Positions 51,617 to 60,691 of a stretch of DNA of 64,000 bases are shown piece after piece. The position numbers and the translations under genes were made by a program. Numbering within the stretch: the first letter of the stretch is position 1; each line of letters opens with the position of its first letter. The notes below the pieces were generated by a model. That model worked only from the letters and a program-made list of their open reading frames with translations. It was not told the origin of the DNA and made no database searches. This DNA comes from Kitasatospora sp. NBC_01266 (GTDB lineage: Bacteria > Actinomycetota > Actinomycetes > Streptomycetales > Streptomycetaceae): positions 1,488,001 through 1,552,000 of the forward strand of contig NZ_CP108458.1 of the NCBI RefSeq assembly GCF_036242395.1, in the 5' to 3' direction.

Positions 51617-51775
51617 TCACCCGCCCTCGTTGACACGGGTGTTGATCCGCGCGATCTCCCGCACCCACTGGCGGCGTTCACCGTGGGAGAGGTCGAGGAT
51701 GTCCTCCCGCTGCCAGTGGAAGTGGTAGGCGATGTACGCGATCTCCTCGTACAGCCGGGTGGTCGCGTACGTCAC
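51617..51775 (-). CDS. Tiny CIS operon protein (DUF6760-like)
   Basis: 52 residues from a GTG that overlaps the stop of the upstream gene (GTGA): 'TYATTRLYEEIAYIAYHFHW', then 'QREDILDLSHGERRQWVREI' and 'ARINTRVNEGG'. It is helical with a conserved-looking 'YHFHW...DILDLxHxERxxWVxEI' pattern, which I recall from small phage tail or eCIS operon proteins (DUF6760). It resembles the small tail assembly chaperones made by coupled translation in phage. Stop overlaps the GTG option of the next gene. Cytoplasmic, role in assembly inferred. Confidence 0.75.
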   Translation of the reverse strand: MTYATTRLYEEIAYIAYHFHWQREDILDLSHGERRQWVREIARINTRVNEGG

Positions 51776-52251
51776 GATTCCCCCAGGCGCCCACCAGCGA
51801 GGTCCACCTCGAAGGAACCGTCGCAGTGCGGGCAGGTCACCGCGGCGAGCGTGTGGCCCTCGCTGTTGATCCGCTGGTAGAAGTCCTGGAGGAACGCGAC
51901 GTCGGTGGCGTACATCCGCTCGACGACACCGGCGTGCACGTCGGTGACGCTCCCGAGCCTGGTGATCACGTGGCTCAGCAGCACCACGCTCAGGTACGCC
52001 GGGTTCTCCTTGACCCGCTGGTCGATCTGCGGCATCAGCTCGTCGCGCGCGGTGGCCAGCCGCATCGCGCCGTGCCGGTGCAGCGTGCCCTCGTCGTCGA
52101 CGTACCCGCGCGGCAGCTCGAACTCGAACTCGGTTCGCAGCGCGTGTCCCTGGGGCTCGCGCTGCCGCTGCGGCGCGCTGCTCGGCGGCGCCGCCGGAGC
52201 CGGTACCGGTGCCTTCTCCAGGAGTTCGTCCAGGCCGATCCGTCGCCTCAT
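51772..52251 (-). CDS. CIS operon small assembly protein
   Basis: 159 residues from the ATG at 52251, which overlaps the tube stop (ATGA). After a Pro/Ala-rich N-terminus (about 10-35) comes 'LRTEFEFELPRGYVDDEGTLHRHGAMRLATARDEL', 'NPAYLSVVLLSHVITRLGSVTDVHAGVVERMYATDVAFLQDFYQRIN' and a C-terminal 'CPHCDGSFEVDL' with a zinc-binding look. The central pattern 'GxVDxxGxxHRxGxMRLATAxDE' is seen in T4-like/eCIS tail assembly proteins encoded just after the tube. It probably acts as an assembly factor or tail chaperone. Coupled on both sides. Confidence 0.75.
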   Translation of the reverse strand: MRRRIGLDELLEKAPVPAPAAPPSSAPQRQREPQGHALRTEFEFELPRGYVDDEGTLHRHGAMRLATARDELMPQIDQRVKENPAYLSVVLLSHVITRLGSVTDVHAGVVERMYATDVAFLQDFYQRINSEGHTLAAVTCPHCDGSFEVDLAGGRLGES

Positions 52252-52688
52252 TCGACGGTGATCTCCTCGAACACGATGGTCACCGTCTCGGTCGCGGCAT
52301 TGGACTCGCCCGCGGTGAGCGTGGGGCCCTGCCACCGGCTTGCCCAGGCGTTCATCAGCTGGATGCGCCGCAGGGTGGCGCCGGTGGTGTCCTTGACCTC
52401 GATGGTGAGGTTCTGCCGCGCGGTGTTGATCGCGCCGTTGTTGAGGGTCTCCTTGATCCAGTCCGTGAACGCCCCGCTCTTGTCGAGACCGCGGGTGATC
52501 GTCACCTCGCCCGGCAGCCGCGCGCCGGGCTGCTTGCGGACGATCAACTTGCCCTGCTGCGTGACCTGCTTGTACTCGACGACATCCTGGTCGACGGTGA
52601 GGTTGCTGATCTCCTTGACGGATTCGACGTTGTAGCCGCCGAGTTGGACGCCGAAGATATGTGTGGAGAGCGGATCGCCATCAGCCAT
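52248..52688 (-). CDS. CIS inner tube protein, first copy
   Basis: 146 residues. 'FGVQLGGYNVESVKEISNLTVDQDVVEYKQVTQQGKLIVRKQPGARLPGEVTITRGLDKSGAFTDWI' is the conserved phage tail tube protein (TIGR02241-type/gp19). The family ends with the 'LMNAWASRWQGPTLTAGESNAATETVTIVFEEI' block seen here. Forms hexameric rings stacked inside the sheath. Encoded 39 bases downstream of the sheath gene, the invariant sheath-tube order of contractile systems. Confidence 0.92.
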   Translation of the reverse strand: MADGDPLSTHIFGVQLGGYNVESVKEISNLTVDQDVVEYKQVTQQGKLIVRKQPGARLPGEVTITRGLDKSGAFTDWIKETLNNGAINTARQNLTIEVKDTTGATLRRIQLMNAWASRWQGPTLTAGESNAATETVTIVFEEITVE

Positions 52689-52727
52689 GACTTGCTGTCA
52701 CCTTCCGGTCTGTTCGGGCCCTGCTGG

Positions 52728-54275
52728 TCACTCGTTGACGAGGCTGGTGCTGTCGGAGAACTGGGCCAGCCGGAACACCACGAACTCGGCGGGCTTCACC
52801 GGAGCGACCCCGATCTCGCAGACCACCCGGCCGAGGTCGATGGACTCCTGGGGGTTGTTGTCGCGATCGCACTTGACGTAGAAGGCCTCCGCGGCGGTCT
52901 GGCCGAACAGCGCGCCGCGCCGCCACTCCTCGCTCAGGAACGCGGTGATGTTGCGGCGGATGCTGGACCAGAGCCGGTCGTCGTTGGGCTCGAACACCAC
53001 CCACTGGGTCCCCAGCAGGATGGACTCCTCCAGGTAGTTGAAGAGCCGCCGCACGTTGAGGTACCGCCACGCCGGGTCCGAGGAGAGGGTCCGCGCACCC
53101 CAGATCCGGATACCGCGCCCGGGGAAGGCCCGCACGCAGTTGACGCCGATCGGGTTCAGCAGGTCCTGCTCGCCCTTGCTGAGCCGGATCTCCAGGTCCA
53201 CCGCACCGCGGATGATCTCGTTGGCCGGCGCCTTGTGCACGCCGCGTTCGGCGTCGCTGCGCGCCCACACCCCGGCGGCGTGCCCGCTCGGCGGGACCAG
53301 GATGTTCCGGCCGCTGGCCGGGTCGAACACCTTGATCCACGGGTAGTACAGGGCGGCGTAGCGGGAGTCGTAGCCCGCCTCGTCGTGGCGCCAGTTGCGC
53401 GCCTGCTGCGCGCTCAGGCCCGGCGGGGTGTCCAGCACGGCGATCCGGTCGCCCATCTGCTCGCAGTGCGACATCACCGCCAGTTGGACGGTCCGCACCC
53501 CCTCGGCGTCGATGTCGCCGCGCTGGAAGGCGCTCATCAGGTCGGGCACCGCGACCATGGTGATCTCGTCGATCGCCTCCAGCCCGGCGAATCCGGTGCG
53601 GGCCGAGGCGTCGCCCACGTACTCGGCGGGGTCGAGCCGGGCGGCGGGGGCCGCCGTCGCGGGCGCGGGCGCGGGGGCGTCGGCGAGCGCGAGGGTCTGG
53701 CGCTCCGGGCGGCTCGGCGCGGTGCCGGGCTGCTCGGTGACCGCGACCAGCTTCGACTCCCGCAGCTGGGTGACGACGTATCCCTTGTTGTTCCGGCGGG
53801 TCGAGACCTCGTACGTCTCGACCACCGCGCCGCCCTGGTGGACCAGCAGCTTGAACCGGTCGTCCGGGACGTTCTCCCCTTCGAGGTCGGCGATCTCGAC
53901 GGACACGCCGCCGCCCGCACCGGGCAGGGCCGAGAAGAGGAAGCCGGCGACCGGGGTGGGCGCGGGCGCCTCGCGGACCGGGACCGGTCCGCTGCCGGCG
54001 GCCGTCCGGGCGGACTCGCCGATCCGGACCACGAAGACGGAGCCGCCGCCGTTGGCGAAGAAGCCGTAGACGGCGTGCGCCAGGTAGGTGCCTTCGGTGA
54101 AGCCGCCGAACAGCTGCACGTACTGGTCCCAGTTGGTCACCAGGGTGGGCTCGTGGAAGGGACCGGTCTCGGCGAAGCCGACCAGGGCGGCGACGGCGGT
54201 GCCGACTCCCTCGATCGGCCGGGCACCGGACTGGACCTCCTCCACGTAGACGCCCGGGGTGAGGTACGACGGCAT
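52728..54275 (-). CDS. CIS contractile sheath protein
   Basis: 515 residues from the ATG at 54275 ('MPSYLTPGVYVEEV'), with GAAGGAG upstream. 'LTPGVYVEEVQSGARPIEGVGTAVAALVGFAETGPFHEPTLVTNWDQYVQLFGGF' is the sheath N-terminal handshake region. The C-terminal part 'VNCVRAFPGRGIRIWGARTLSSDPAWRYLNVRRLFNYLEESIL' and 'FYVKCDRDNNPQESIDLGRVVCEIGVAPVKPAEFVVFRLAQF' are canonical for phage tail sheath and Afp/PVC sheaths. The domain inserted at 130-270 is Ala/Pro-rich and variable. A single sheath gene is present. Confidence 0.95.
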   Translation of the reverse strand: MPSYLTPGVYVEEVQSGARPIEGVGTAVAALVGFAETGPFHEPTLVTNWDQYVQLFGGFTEGTYLAHAVYGFFANGGGSVFVVRIGESARTAAGSGPVPVREAPAPTPVAGFLFSALPGAGGGVSVEIADLEGENVPDDRFKLLVHQGGAVVETYEVSTRRNNKGYVVTQLRESKLVAVTEQPGTAPSRPERQTLALADAPAPAPATAAPAARLDPAEYVGDASARTGFAGLEAIDEITMVAVPDLMSAFQRGDIDAEGVRTVQLAVMSHCEQMGDRIAVLDTPPGLSAQQARNWRHDEAGYDSRYAALYYPWIKVFDPASGRNILVPPSGHAAGVWARSDAERGVHKAPANEIIRGAVDLEIRLSKGEQDLLNPIGVNCVRAFPGRGIRIWGARTLSSDPAWRYLNVRRLFNYLEESILLGTQWVVFEPNDDRLWSSIRRNITAFLSEEWRRGALFGQTAAEAFYVKCDRDNNPQESIDLGRVVCEIGVAPVKPAEFVVFRLAQFSDSTSLVNE

Positions 54276-54402
54276 ACGCGCTCCTTCGGGTGGCCCGATC
54301 AATTCGCCACCGAGTCTGCGGCCGGGGCGGCCTGTCGGGACATGTCCCGCGGTCCCGGACCAGGGGCAAGGACGCTGCCCCGGCGGGCATCGCGGCGGGT
54401 AC

Positions 54403-56556
54403 TCAGCGGTCGGCGGCCGGCCTGCCCGGCGCGGGCTGCCCGGCGGAGTACCACGGCCCGAACTCGCTCTCCAGCACCAGCCGGCCGAGCTTGCGGTACT
54501 CCAGCAGCACCGCGGAGACCAGCTGCGCCATGCCCAACGGCCCGCCGGCCTCGGCGGCCAGGTAGGCCGCGGTCACCGCGCAGGCCCGGATGGAGCCGCC
54601 GGCCAGCTCGAAGTGGAGCGCGCAGAAGTCCAGGTCGAGGTCGTCACCGCGCGGGAGCTGCGGGCCGAGGCAGCGGTCCCACAGGGCGCGCCGCCGCTCC
54701 TCGTCCGGCACCGGGAACTCGGCGATGACGTCCAGCCGCCGGGTGAACGCCTCGTCGAGGTTGGCGCGCAGGTTCGTGGTCAGCACCGCGATCCCGTCGA
54801 AGGACTCCATGCGCTGCAGCAGGTAGGCGGACTCCACGTTCGCGTGCCGGTCGTGGGCGTCCTTGACCTGCGAGCGCTTCCCGAAGATCGCGTCCGCCTC
54901 GTCGAACAGCAGGACGCCGTTCACCTGGGACGCCTCGGTGAAGACCCGCTCCAGGTTCTTCTCCGTCTCACCGATGTACTTGTCCACCACGGTGGAGAGG
55001 TCCACGACGTACAGCTCCATGCCGAGTTCGGCCGCGACCACTTCGGCCGACATCGTCTTGCCGGTGCCCGACTCCCCCGCGAACAGCGCGATCACCCCGC
55101 GCCCGCGCCCGCCGCCCGGCCGCATCCGCCACCGGCCGAGCACCTGGTCGCGGTGCCGGGCGCGCAGCGCCAGCTCGCGCAGCTGGCGCTCGGTGGTTTC
55201 GGGCAGCACCAGGTCGTCCCAGCCGACCGCGGGCTCGATCCGCCGGGCCAGCCGCGCCAGTCCCGCCCCGTTCTGCGCCCGCACCGCGGCGCGCAGGTCG
55301 TCGGCGCGCACCGGGCGGCGTTCGGCCGCCGCCGTCCTGGCCGCCACCTCGGCGGCCCTGGCCAGCTGCTCCTCGTCCAGCCGGTACGGGGCGAGCGCCT
55401 CGGCCAACTCGCCGCTCAGCGCGGCGTACCCGTCCGGCGGCGCGCAGCCGTCCGCCGCTCCCGGCGGCCCGCTCAGCGCGCGCGCCCACTGCTCGGCCCG
55501 CCGGCGCGGGTCCGGCGGCGGCAGCACGATCACCACCGGGCTCTCCCGGGCCCAGGTCGGATCCCAGCCGTGGCTGCCGTGCGTGATCAGCGGAACGCCG
55601 GCCAGCTCCGCGCAGAGCTCGCGCAACAGCCGTGCCCGCTCAGGGCGTTCGGGTTCCAGGCCGTCCAGCGGGCCGAGCACCACGCCGCTGCCGCTGAGCC
55701 GCGCCTCGCGGGCGAGCGCGCGCACGACGGCCTGCGCGGGGCGGTCGGCGAGCGGGGCGCGGTCGGCGAGCGCGGCCAGGTCGACCAGCAGCGGCCGCCG
55801 GACCAGGCCCGCGAGGGCGTCCACCGCCAGTCGGCCGGCGCTGCCGCCCTGGTCCAGCAGGTGCACCAGGCCGCTGCCGCTCGACGCGGCGGCGCGGATC
55901 CGGCGGGCCGGCTCGGTGGCGCGGTCGGCGCCGGGCCGGCCGACCCGGACCACTCCGCGCAGCGCGCCGTCGAGTTCGTCGTCCCCGAGCAGATGGGCCG
56001 TCACCCGGTCGGGCACCCGCAGGCCCCGGGAGAGCAGCGGGCGTTCCGGCTCGGTGATCTCCAGCAGGCCGCCGGCGATCAGCGGGGCCTGCGCGGAGAA
56101 CCGGAAGCGGCCGGCACCCGCCCCCGGCAGACCGCACAGTTCGAGCGCGAGCCCGATGGTCGGCCGGCGCAGCGTCAGGTCGTCGTTGAGGTAGCCGTAG
56201 AGCCGTTCGAACCGGGTGTCGAGGTCGGGGGCGATCGCCACCAGCAGGAGTTCGAGGTCGACCGGGAGCAGGCCGAAGGTGTCGATGAGCCGCTCGGTCC
56301 TCGATCCGGGTGGCGGCGCCGGAGGTTCACCGAGCTGCGCGCCGGCCCGGCCGTCCGGAGCGGCTGCCGCCAGGATCCGCTCCGCCGCCGCCGGGGTGAG
56401 GTACTGGCCGCGGTACGGGTCGTCCGGGTCCGGGTCCTCGGCCCTGCGCGCGCGGACCGCCGCGCTGACCCGCTGCTCGAGGCGGCCCAGCCGGTCCCAC
56501 AGGTGATCGGGGCCGACCGAGGGCTCGCTGCTGACCGCCTCGACGTCGATGGTCAT
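54403..56556 (-). CDS. CIS AAA+ ATPase (Afp15-type)
   Basis: 717 residues. A long N-terminal region (about 1-430) with winged-helix-like parts precedes the AAA+ module: Walker A 'GESGTGKT' (494-501), Walker B 'GVLLFDEADAIFGKRS' near 555, sensor region 'IAVLTTNLRANLDEAFTRRLDVIAEFPVPDEERR' with the arginine finger 'RR', and a C-terminal lid. This is the ATPase invariably found in eCIS loci and thought to help assembly or cargo loading. The stop lies 127 bases before the sheath gene; the start overlaps the DUF4255 stop (ATGA). Confidence 0.9.
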   Translation of the reverse strand: MTIDVEAVSSEPSVGPDHLWDRLGRLEQRVSAAVRARRAEDPDPDDPYRGQYLTPAAAERILAAAAPDGRAGAQLGEPPAPPPGSRTERLIDTFGLLPVDLELLLVAIAPDLDTRFERLYGYLNDDLTLRRPTIGLALELCGLPGAGAGRFRFSAQAPLIAGGLLEITEPERPLLSRGLRVPDRVTAHLLGDDELDGALRGVVRVGRPGADRATEPARRIRAAASSGSGLVHLLDQGGSAGRLAVDALAGLVRRPLLVDLAALADRAPLADRPAQAVVRALAREARLSGSGVVLGPLDGLEPERPERARLLRELCAELAGVPLITHGSHGWDPTWARESPVVIVLPPPDPRRRAEQWARALSGPPGAADGCAPPDGYAALSGELAEALAPYRLDEEQLARAAEVAARTAAAERRPVRADDLRAAVRAQNGAGLARLARRIEPAVGWDDLVLPETTERQLRELALRARHRDQVLGRWRMRPGGGRGRGVIALFAGESGTGKTMSAEVVAAELGMELYVVDLSTVVDKYIGETEKNLERVFTEASQVNGVLLFDEADAIFGKRSQVKDAHDRHANVESAYLLQRMESFDGIAVLTTNLRANLDEAFTRRLDVIAEFPVPDEERRRALWDRCLGPQLPRGDDLDLDFCALHFELAGGSIRACAVTAAYLAAEAGGPLGMAQLVSAVLLEYRKLGRLVLESEFGPWYSAGQPAPGRPAADR

Positions 56557-57287
56557 CGCGCCGCACCGCCGCGCCGCCGGCGACCGGGCGGCAACGGGCG
56601 CTGCCGCAGCGCCGCGAACCCGTCCGGACCGGGATCCGTGCCGTCGCGGTAGCGCAACCGGCGACCGGGGTCGCTGCCGCCGGCCTGGCCGGCCGCCTCT
56701 GTTGTCACGGATGCGTCGGAGGTGTCGGTGGCACGCAGCACCAGCCCCTCGGTGACCGGCGGCTGCGCGGGGCTGCGCCGGCCGGGCAGCGGGGCGAGCA
56801 CCCGCAGGTCGATCGAGGGTTTCAACTCCCCGCCGAGGGCGGACCAGACGTCGGAGACCGAGGGCATGCCCTCGCTACTGCCGGCGATGTCGAGCCCGAC
56901 GGTGAGCCCGAGTCCGGCGAGGCTGCCGGTGAGCAGCTCCGCCGGCAGCACATCCGATGCCGTCAGGCACTGCAGCGCCTGGGACAGCAGCCGGTGCTCG
57001 TCCTGCGGCCGGTTGGTCCACGCGGTCACCAGGTAGGCCAGTTCGAACCAGCGGGGTGCGGTGTGCCAGGCCACCAGCACGCCGTCCGCGTCATGCTCCT
57101 CGGCGGCGCCGGCCTGCCTGCGGGCCGTCTCCTCGCGGATCCCGTAGAGGAAGACGCTGACCGTCGGGGCGTTGCGCCGGGCGGCCCAGTCCCGGGTGGG
57201 CGGGTCGAAGACCAGCTCGACCCCGCGCTCGCGCAGACCGCTGTCGGCGAGCAGCAGCCGCAGCGCTTCGTCGACCTCGTGGATCAC
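56553..57287 (-). CDS. CIS cap protein, DUF4255 family (Afp16-type)
   Basis: 244 residues. 'IHEVDEALRLLLADSGLRERGVELVFDPPTRDWAARRNAPTVSVFLYGIREE' is the DUF4255 opening. 'HTAPRWFELAYLVTAWTNRPQDEHRLLSQALQCL' and 'LKPSIDLRVLAPL' follow in the expected order. These proteins cap the distal end of the tube and sheath and terminate polymerisation. The C-terminal ~60 residues are low-complexity and basic. Overlaps both neighbours as ATGA, so it is co-translated with the propeller protein and the ATPase. Confidence 0.88.
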   Translation of the reverse strand: MIHEVDEALRLLLADSGLRERGVELVFDPPTRDWAARRNAPTVSVFLYGIREETARRQAGAAEEHDADGVLVAWHTAPRWFELAYLVTAWTNRPQDEHRLLSQALQCLTASDVLPAELLTGSLAGLGLTVGLDIAGSSEGMPSVSDVWSALGGELKPSIDLRVLAPLPGRRSPAQPPVTEGLVLRATDTSDASVTTEAAGQAGGSDPGRRLRYRDGTDPGPDGFAALRQRPLPPGRRRRGGAAR

Positions 57288-60200
57288 CGCCGCTCCACCT
57301 CCCCCGGCGGGCCGATGCTGCCGGCCACCACCAGGAAGGGGCAGGTCACCGGGGAGAACCCGGGACCGCTCGCGGTGATGGTCCGCGGCCCCGTCTCGTC
57401 CTTGGGCAGGATGAGCAGCTGGCCGGCGAAGGTCCCGTCGGCCCGGGCGACGGTGGGCGCCGCGGCGGCGGTGATGCCGGGCTGCCAGCTGAACCGCACC
57501 GGCACGCCCGGCGGGAAGTCGGTGCCGCGCACCGAGGTCACGAACCCGGGCTTGCCGATCGGCGGCACCGCGACGATGCGGGGCTGGAGGATGCTCAGCG
57601 GGGTGCTCGCCAGGTGGTCACCCGGGTCGGCGTCGGTGCCGGTGGTGGTCAGCACGGTGGTGATGGTGGTCCGCAGCGCCGCGTCGGGTGAGAGCACCAC
57701 CTGCACGACCTCGGTGCCGCCCGGCGAGAGGTCGCCCAGCTCGCACACCCCGCCCGGACAGCCGGGCGGCAGCGGCTCGGTGGGGACCCCGGCGGGCAGT
57801 CCGAGCGACAGGCGCAGCCCGGTCGCCAGCGCCTGGCCGCTGTTGCGCACCGTGTAGCTGACGGTCACGTGGCCGCCGACGTATCCGGGATCCGGCTGCG
57901 CGCCGATCGACACGCCGGGGCCGGCCTTCGCCGGGGGCGGCCTGAGCTGCGGTGACAGCGAGGGCGCCGGTGACGAGGGGGGCGCGCCGGAGGCGGGCGG
58001 CGAGGAGGGCGGCGGTGACACCGGGGGCGGCGCGGCCACCACGGGCACCACCGTCTGCGCCGCGTTGTCTCCGGGGTTCGCGTTGACCACCGACCCGGTG
58101 ACGCTCCAGCCGAACTGCTGGTCGCCGAGCTGGGTGCCGATGACGGTGGCGGTCACCTGCACGCTCGCGCCCGGTGCCAGGGTGCCGAGGTCGCACCGCA
58201 GCGCCCCGGCGTCGCACTGCCCGACCGGGGCCGTCAGCGCGCCGAGTCGGGCGCCCGCCGGTACCGATGCCGTGAGGACGGTGCCCGGCGAGGGCGCGGG
58301 TCCGTGGTTGGTCACGGTGATGCCCACGGTCGTGCTGCCGCCCGGCACGACCGCGGGCGTGCTGGCCGGCGCGCTCAGCGACAGGTCGACCGACTGCTGG
58401 ACGCTCGGCTCCTTCTGCCGTCCCGGCAGGTTCCAGTCGACGGGGGTGAGCTGACCGGTCGCGAAGTCGTAGACCGACAGCCCCTCCGGCGAGTTCGGCG
58501 CCAGCGCCCGGCGGGAGGTCAGCACCAGCTGCGAGCCGTCCGCCGTGTAGGAGACGTCGCGGGGCTGGAACGGGCCGGTGGCGGAGGGGTCGGGCAGCGG
58601 GTTCAGGCAGGCGTTCTTGTCCTGGCTCAGCCCCGCGGGCAGGATCACCGTGCAGCCGGTGCCGGTCGACGAGATGACCAGGATGCCGTCCTGCTGGTTG
58701 TCCCCGCCGTCGCCGCCCTTGCGGTTGAACGCGATGCTCCGGCCGTCCGGCGAGAACGCGGGGCTGTCGTCGATGACGGCGCAGGCGCCTGGGCAGGCCG
58801 TGCGGCTCAGGTCGGTCTGCTGGCCGAGCGCGTCGACGGGGACGGTCCACACGTGCTTGTTGCCGCCCCGGTCGTCGATCACCTCGGTCCTGGTGAAGAC
58901 GAGCAGCTTGCCGTCCGGGGACCAGGAGGGCTGGGCGTCGTAGGCTCCCTGCTGGTCGGCCGGCGGCTCGATGGTGCCGACGATCGCGCCCGTCGACACC
59001 TGCGCGATCACCACCCGTCCCGGCCCGGAGGCCGCGCCGACCCCGCCGGGCGAGGTCCGGGTGAAGGCGATCAGCGTGCCGTCCGGGGAGATCTCCGGGT
59101 CGGTGTCCCAGTCGTTCGGCCCGCGCCCGGCGATGTTCATCGGCTGCGGATCGGAACCGTCCGCATTGGCCAGCCAGATCCGTTCGATCCGGCCGGCGGG
59201 CGAGTCCTCGAAGCGGGTCACCACGATCTGCCGGCCGTCCGGGGTGTAGTCCTGCCGCTCGAACCACGGGTCGTAGCCGGGGGCGGGGTTGAACAGCGGG
59301 TCGACGTCGGGATTCGTGTTGGTGTCGGCGGCCGGGTCCTCCCGCAGCACGCTGATGCCCAGGTCGCGCGGGTCCGTTCCGTCGGGCAGCATGTCCTCGA
59401 CGTCGGCCACGTCGGCGGCGGCGGCGCTGCTCTCCGCCACCACCGGCCCGCCCTGGCTCAGGGTGCCCAGCCAGGTCGGTGTCGCGATCAGGCGGTCGTC
59501 GCCGTAGATCAGTTGGGGCGGGGTGCAGGAGCAGGTCGGCGCGCGGTACACGTTCTCGAACGGCGTCGGACCGCCCTCGGCCCGGTTGGGGCTCAGGAAG
59601 AGCACCCCGCTCCCGTCGGGCAGCCAGGCGGCCGATCCGGTCTGCCAGTCGGAGCCGGTCGCGGGGAAGAACGCCTTGTCGCCGCCGGTGGGCGAGGTGA
59701 GCCGCAGCGAGGGACCGGTCTGGCCGCCCTGGTCCCAGGTGTAGACGATCTGGTTGCGGTGCGCGTCGTCGTCCACCGGGTTCCAGGCCGGGTCGATGGC
59801 ACTGCCGGTGGTCACGTCGGTGATCCGCGTCGCGGCGCCGCCGGCCAGCGGCTGGACGTAGATCTGGAGGTGCGCCGGGTCGGCGTCGCAGGTGTACGCG
59901 ACCCAGTCGCCGTCCGGCGAGACCGTCGGCGACGTCTCGTTGGAGGAGGTGTCGGTCAGCCGGCGCAGCCCGGTGCCGTCGCTGCCGACCACCCAGAGGT
60001 CCCGCTGCTGCTGCCCGTTGAGCCCACCGGGTTCCAGCGCGTCGAACACGACGGACTTGCCGTCCGGGGTCAGCGTCGGGTCGGCGGTGTCCATGCCGGT
60101 GGTGAGCTTGTGCACCGCGCCGGACGCGTCGCGCAGGTACACCTGGGGCTTCGGCTCGTCCCGCAGGCTGGTGAAGACCAGCTGGCCGCCGCGCGCCGAG

Positions 60201-60487
60201 GGGTCCTCGTCGAAGTGGGCGGGGCCGGGCCCGAACAGCGGTGTGCTGGAGGCCGTCCCGGTCACCTGCGCCAGGCTGCGGTGGTCGGTGCCGGCGAAGA
60301 GGATCCGCCCGGCGGTCGACGGGTCCGCGGCGGCCGCCGGGACCGGGCCCGCCGCCTGCCCGCCGGGGCCGGCGGTGCCCAGCGTCACCACGGCGGCGGC
60401 CACGGACAGCACGATGGCGGCGGCGGCTCTCGCCGACCGCCGGATGGAGCGGGGACTACCGGTGGCGCCGATCACGCTCAACCTCAC
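57284..60487 (-). CDS. Exported TolB-like beta-propeller protein with Ig-like repeats, head of the CIS operon
   Basis: 1067 residues. Arg-rich n-region and hydrophobic helix 'AAAAIVLSVAAAVVTLGTAG' (about 21-40) give a signal peptide or anchor. Residues ~60-660 hold WD40/PD40 blades with the repeated 'SPDG' motif ('TPTLTPDGKSVVFDA'-type, 'SPTVSPDGDWVAYTC', 'DPEISPDGTLIAFTR', 'QPSWSPDGKLLVFTR', 'SPAFSPDGRSIAFNR'). Two DUF11/CARDB-like Ig domains follow (about 690-800 and 870-970, separated by a Pro/Ser linker), then a final IPT-like domain. Its stop overlaps the DUF4255 ATG, so an exported protein is translationally coupled to a cytoplasmic injection machine. It may sense or anchor at the cell surface; function unproven. 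Confidence 0.78.
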   Translation of the reverse strand: MRLSVIGATGSPRSIRRSARAAAAIVLSVAAAVVTLGTAGPGGQAAGPVPAAAADPSTAGRILFAGTDHRSLAQVTGTASSTPLFGPGPAHFDEDPSARGGQLVFTSLRDEPKPQVYLRDASGAVHKLTTGMDTADPTLTPDGKSVVFDALEPGGLNGQQQRDLWVVGSDGTGLRRLTDTSSNETSPTVSPDGDWVAYTCDADPAHLQIYVQPLAGGAATRITDVTTGSAIDPAWNPVDDDAHRNQIVYTWDQGGQTGPSLRLTSPTGGDKAFFPATGSDWQTGSAAWLPDGSGVLFLSPNRAEGGPTPFENVYRAPTCSCTPPQLIYGDDRLIATPTWLGTLSQGGPVVAESSAAAADVADVEDMLPDGTDPRDLGISVLREDPAADTNTNPDVDPLFNPAPGYDPWFERQDYTPDGRQIVVTRFEDSPAGRIERIWLANADGSDPQPMNIAGRGPNDWDTDPEISPDGTLIAFTRTSPGGVGAASGPGRVVIAQVSTGAIVGTIEPPADQQGAYDAQPSWSPDGKLLVFTRTEVIDDRGGNKHVWTVPVDALGQQTDLSRTACPGACAVIDDSPAFSPDGRSIAFNRKGGDGGDNQQDGILVISSTGTGCTVILPAGLSQDKNACLNPLPDPSATGPFQPRDVSYTADGSQLVLTSRRALAPNSPEGLSVYDFATGQLTPVDWNLPGRQKEPSVQQSVDLSLSAPASTPAVVPGGSTTVGITVTNHGPAPSPGTVLTASVPAGARLGALTAPVGQCDAGALRCDLGTLAPGASVQVTATVIGTQLGDQQFGWSVTGSVVNANPGDNAAQTVVPVVAAPPPVSPPPSSPPASGAPPSSPAPSLSPQLRPPPAKAGPGVSIGAQPDPGYVGGHVTVSYTVRNSGQALATGLRLSLGLPAGVPTEPLPPGCPGGVCELGDLSPGGTEVVQVVLSPDAALRTTITTVLTTTGTDADPGDHLASTPLSILQPRIVAVPPIGKPGFVTSVRGTDFPPGVPVRFSWQPGITAAAAPTVARADGTFAGQLLILPKDETGPRTITASGPGFSPVTCPFLVVAGSIGPPGEVERR

Positions 60488-60691
60488 AGACCGAGAAGGG
60501 CGTTGCTCCCGGCAGTCTCCCCGGCCCGGGTGCCCGGGGACAGACCCCAGGTACCCGAGCCGGGGGTAGCGGGCGGTGCCCCCGAGGGCAATCCGCCACT
60601 GCCGGTCGGTGCCGGGCCGGGCCGGGCGGTCACGGGCCGTTCGCTGCCGGGCCGTTCGGTGGCGGCTCGGAGGCTCGGGGGCCGGTCGGTC

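Noticed and set aside
49558..51633. 691-codon plus-strand frame opposite the Ala/Pro-rich protein
   Set aside because: Both strands are low-complexity here, but the minus frame is coupled to CIS genes on both sides and starts with a plausible N-terminus, so it is preferred.
52209..56652. Long plus-strand frames opposite the sheath and ATPase genes
   Set aside because: Sheath and AAA+ motifs are unmistakable on the minus strand; the plus frames are shadows.
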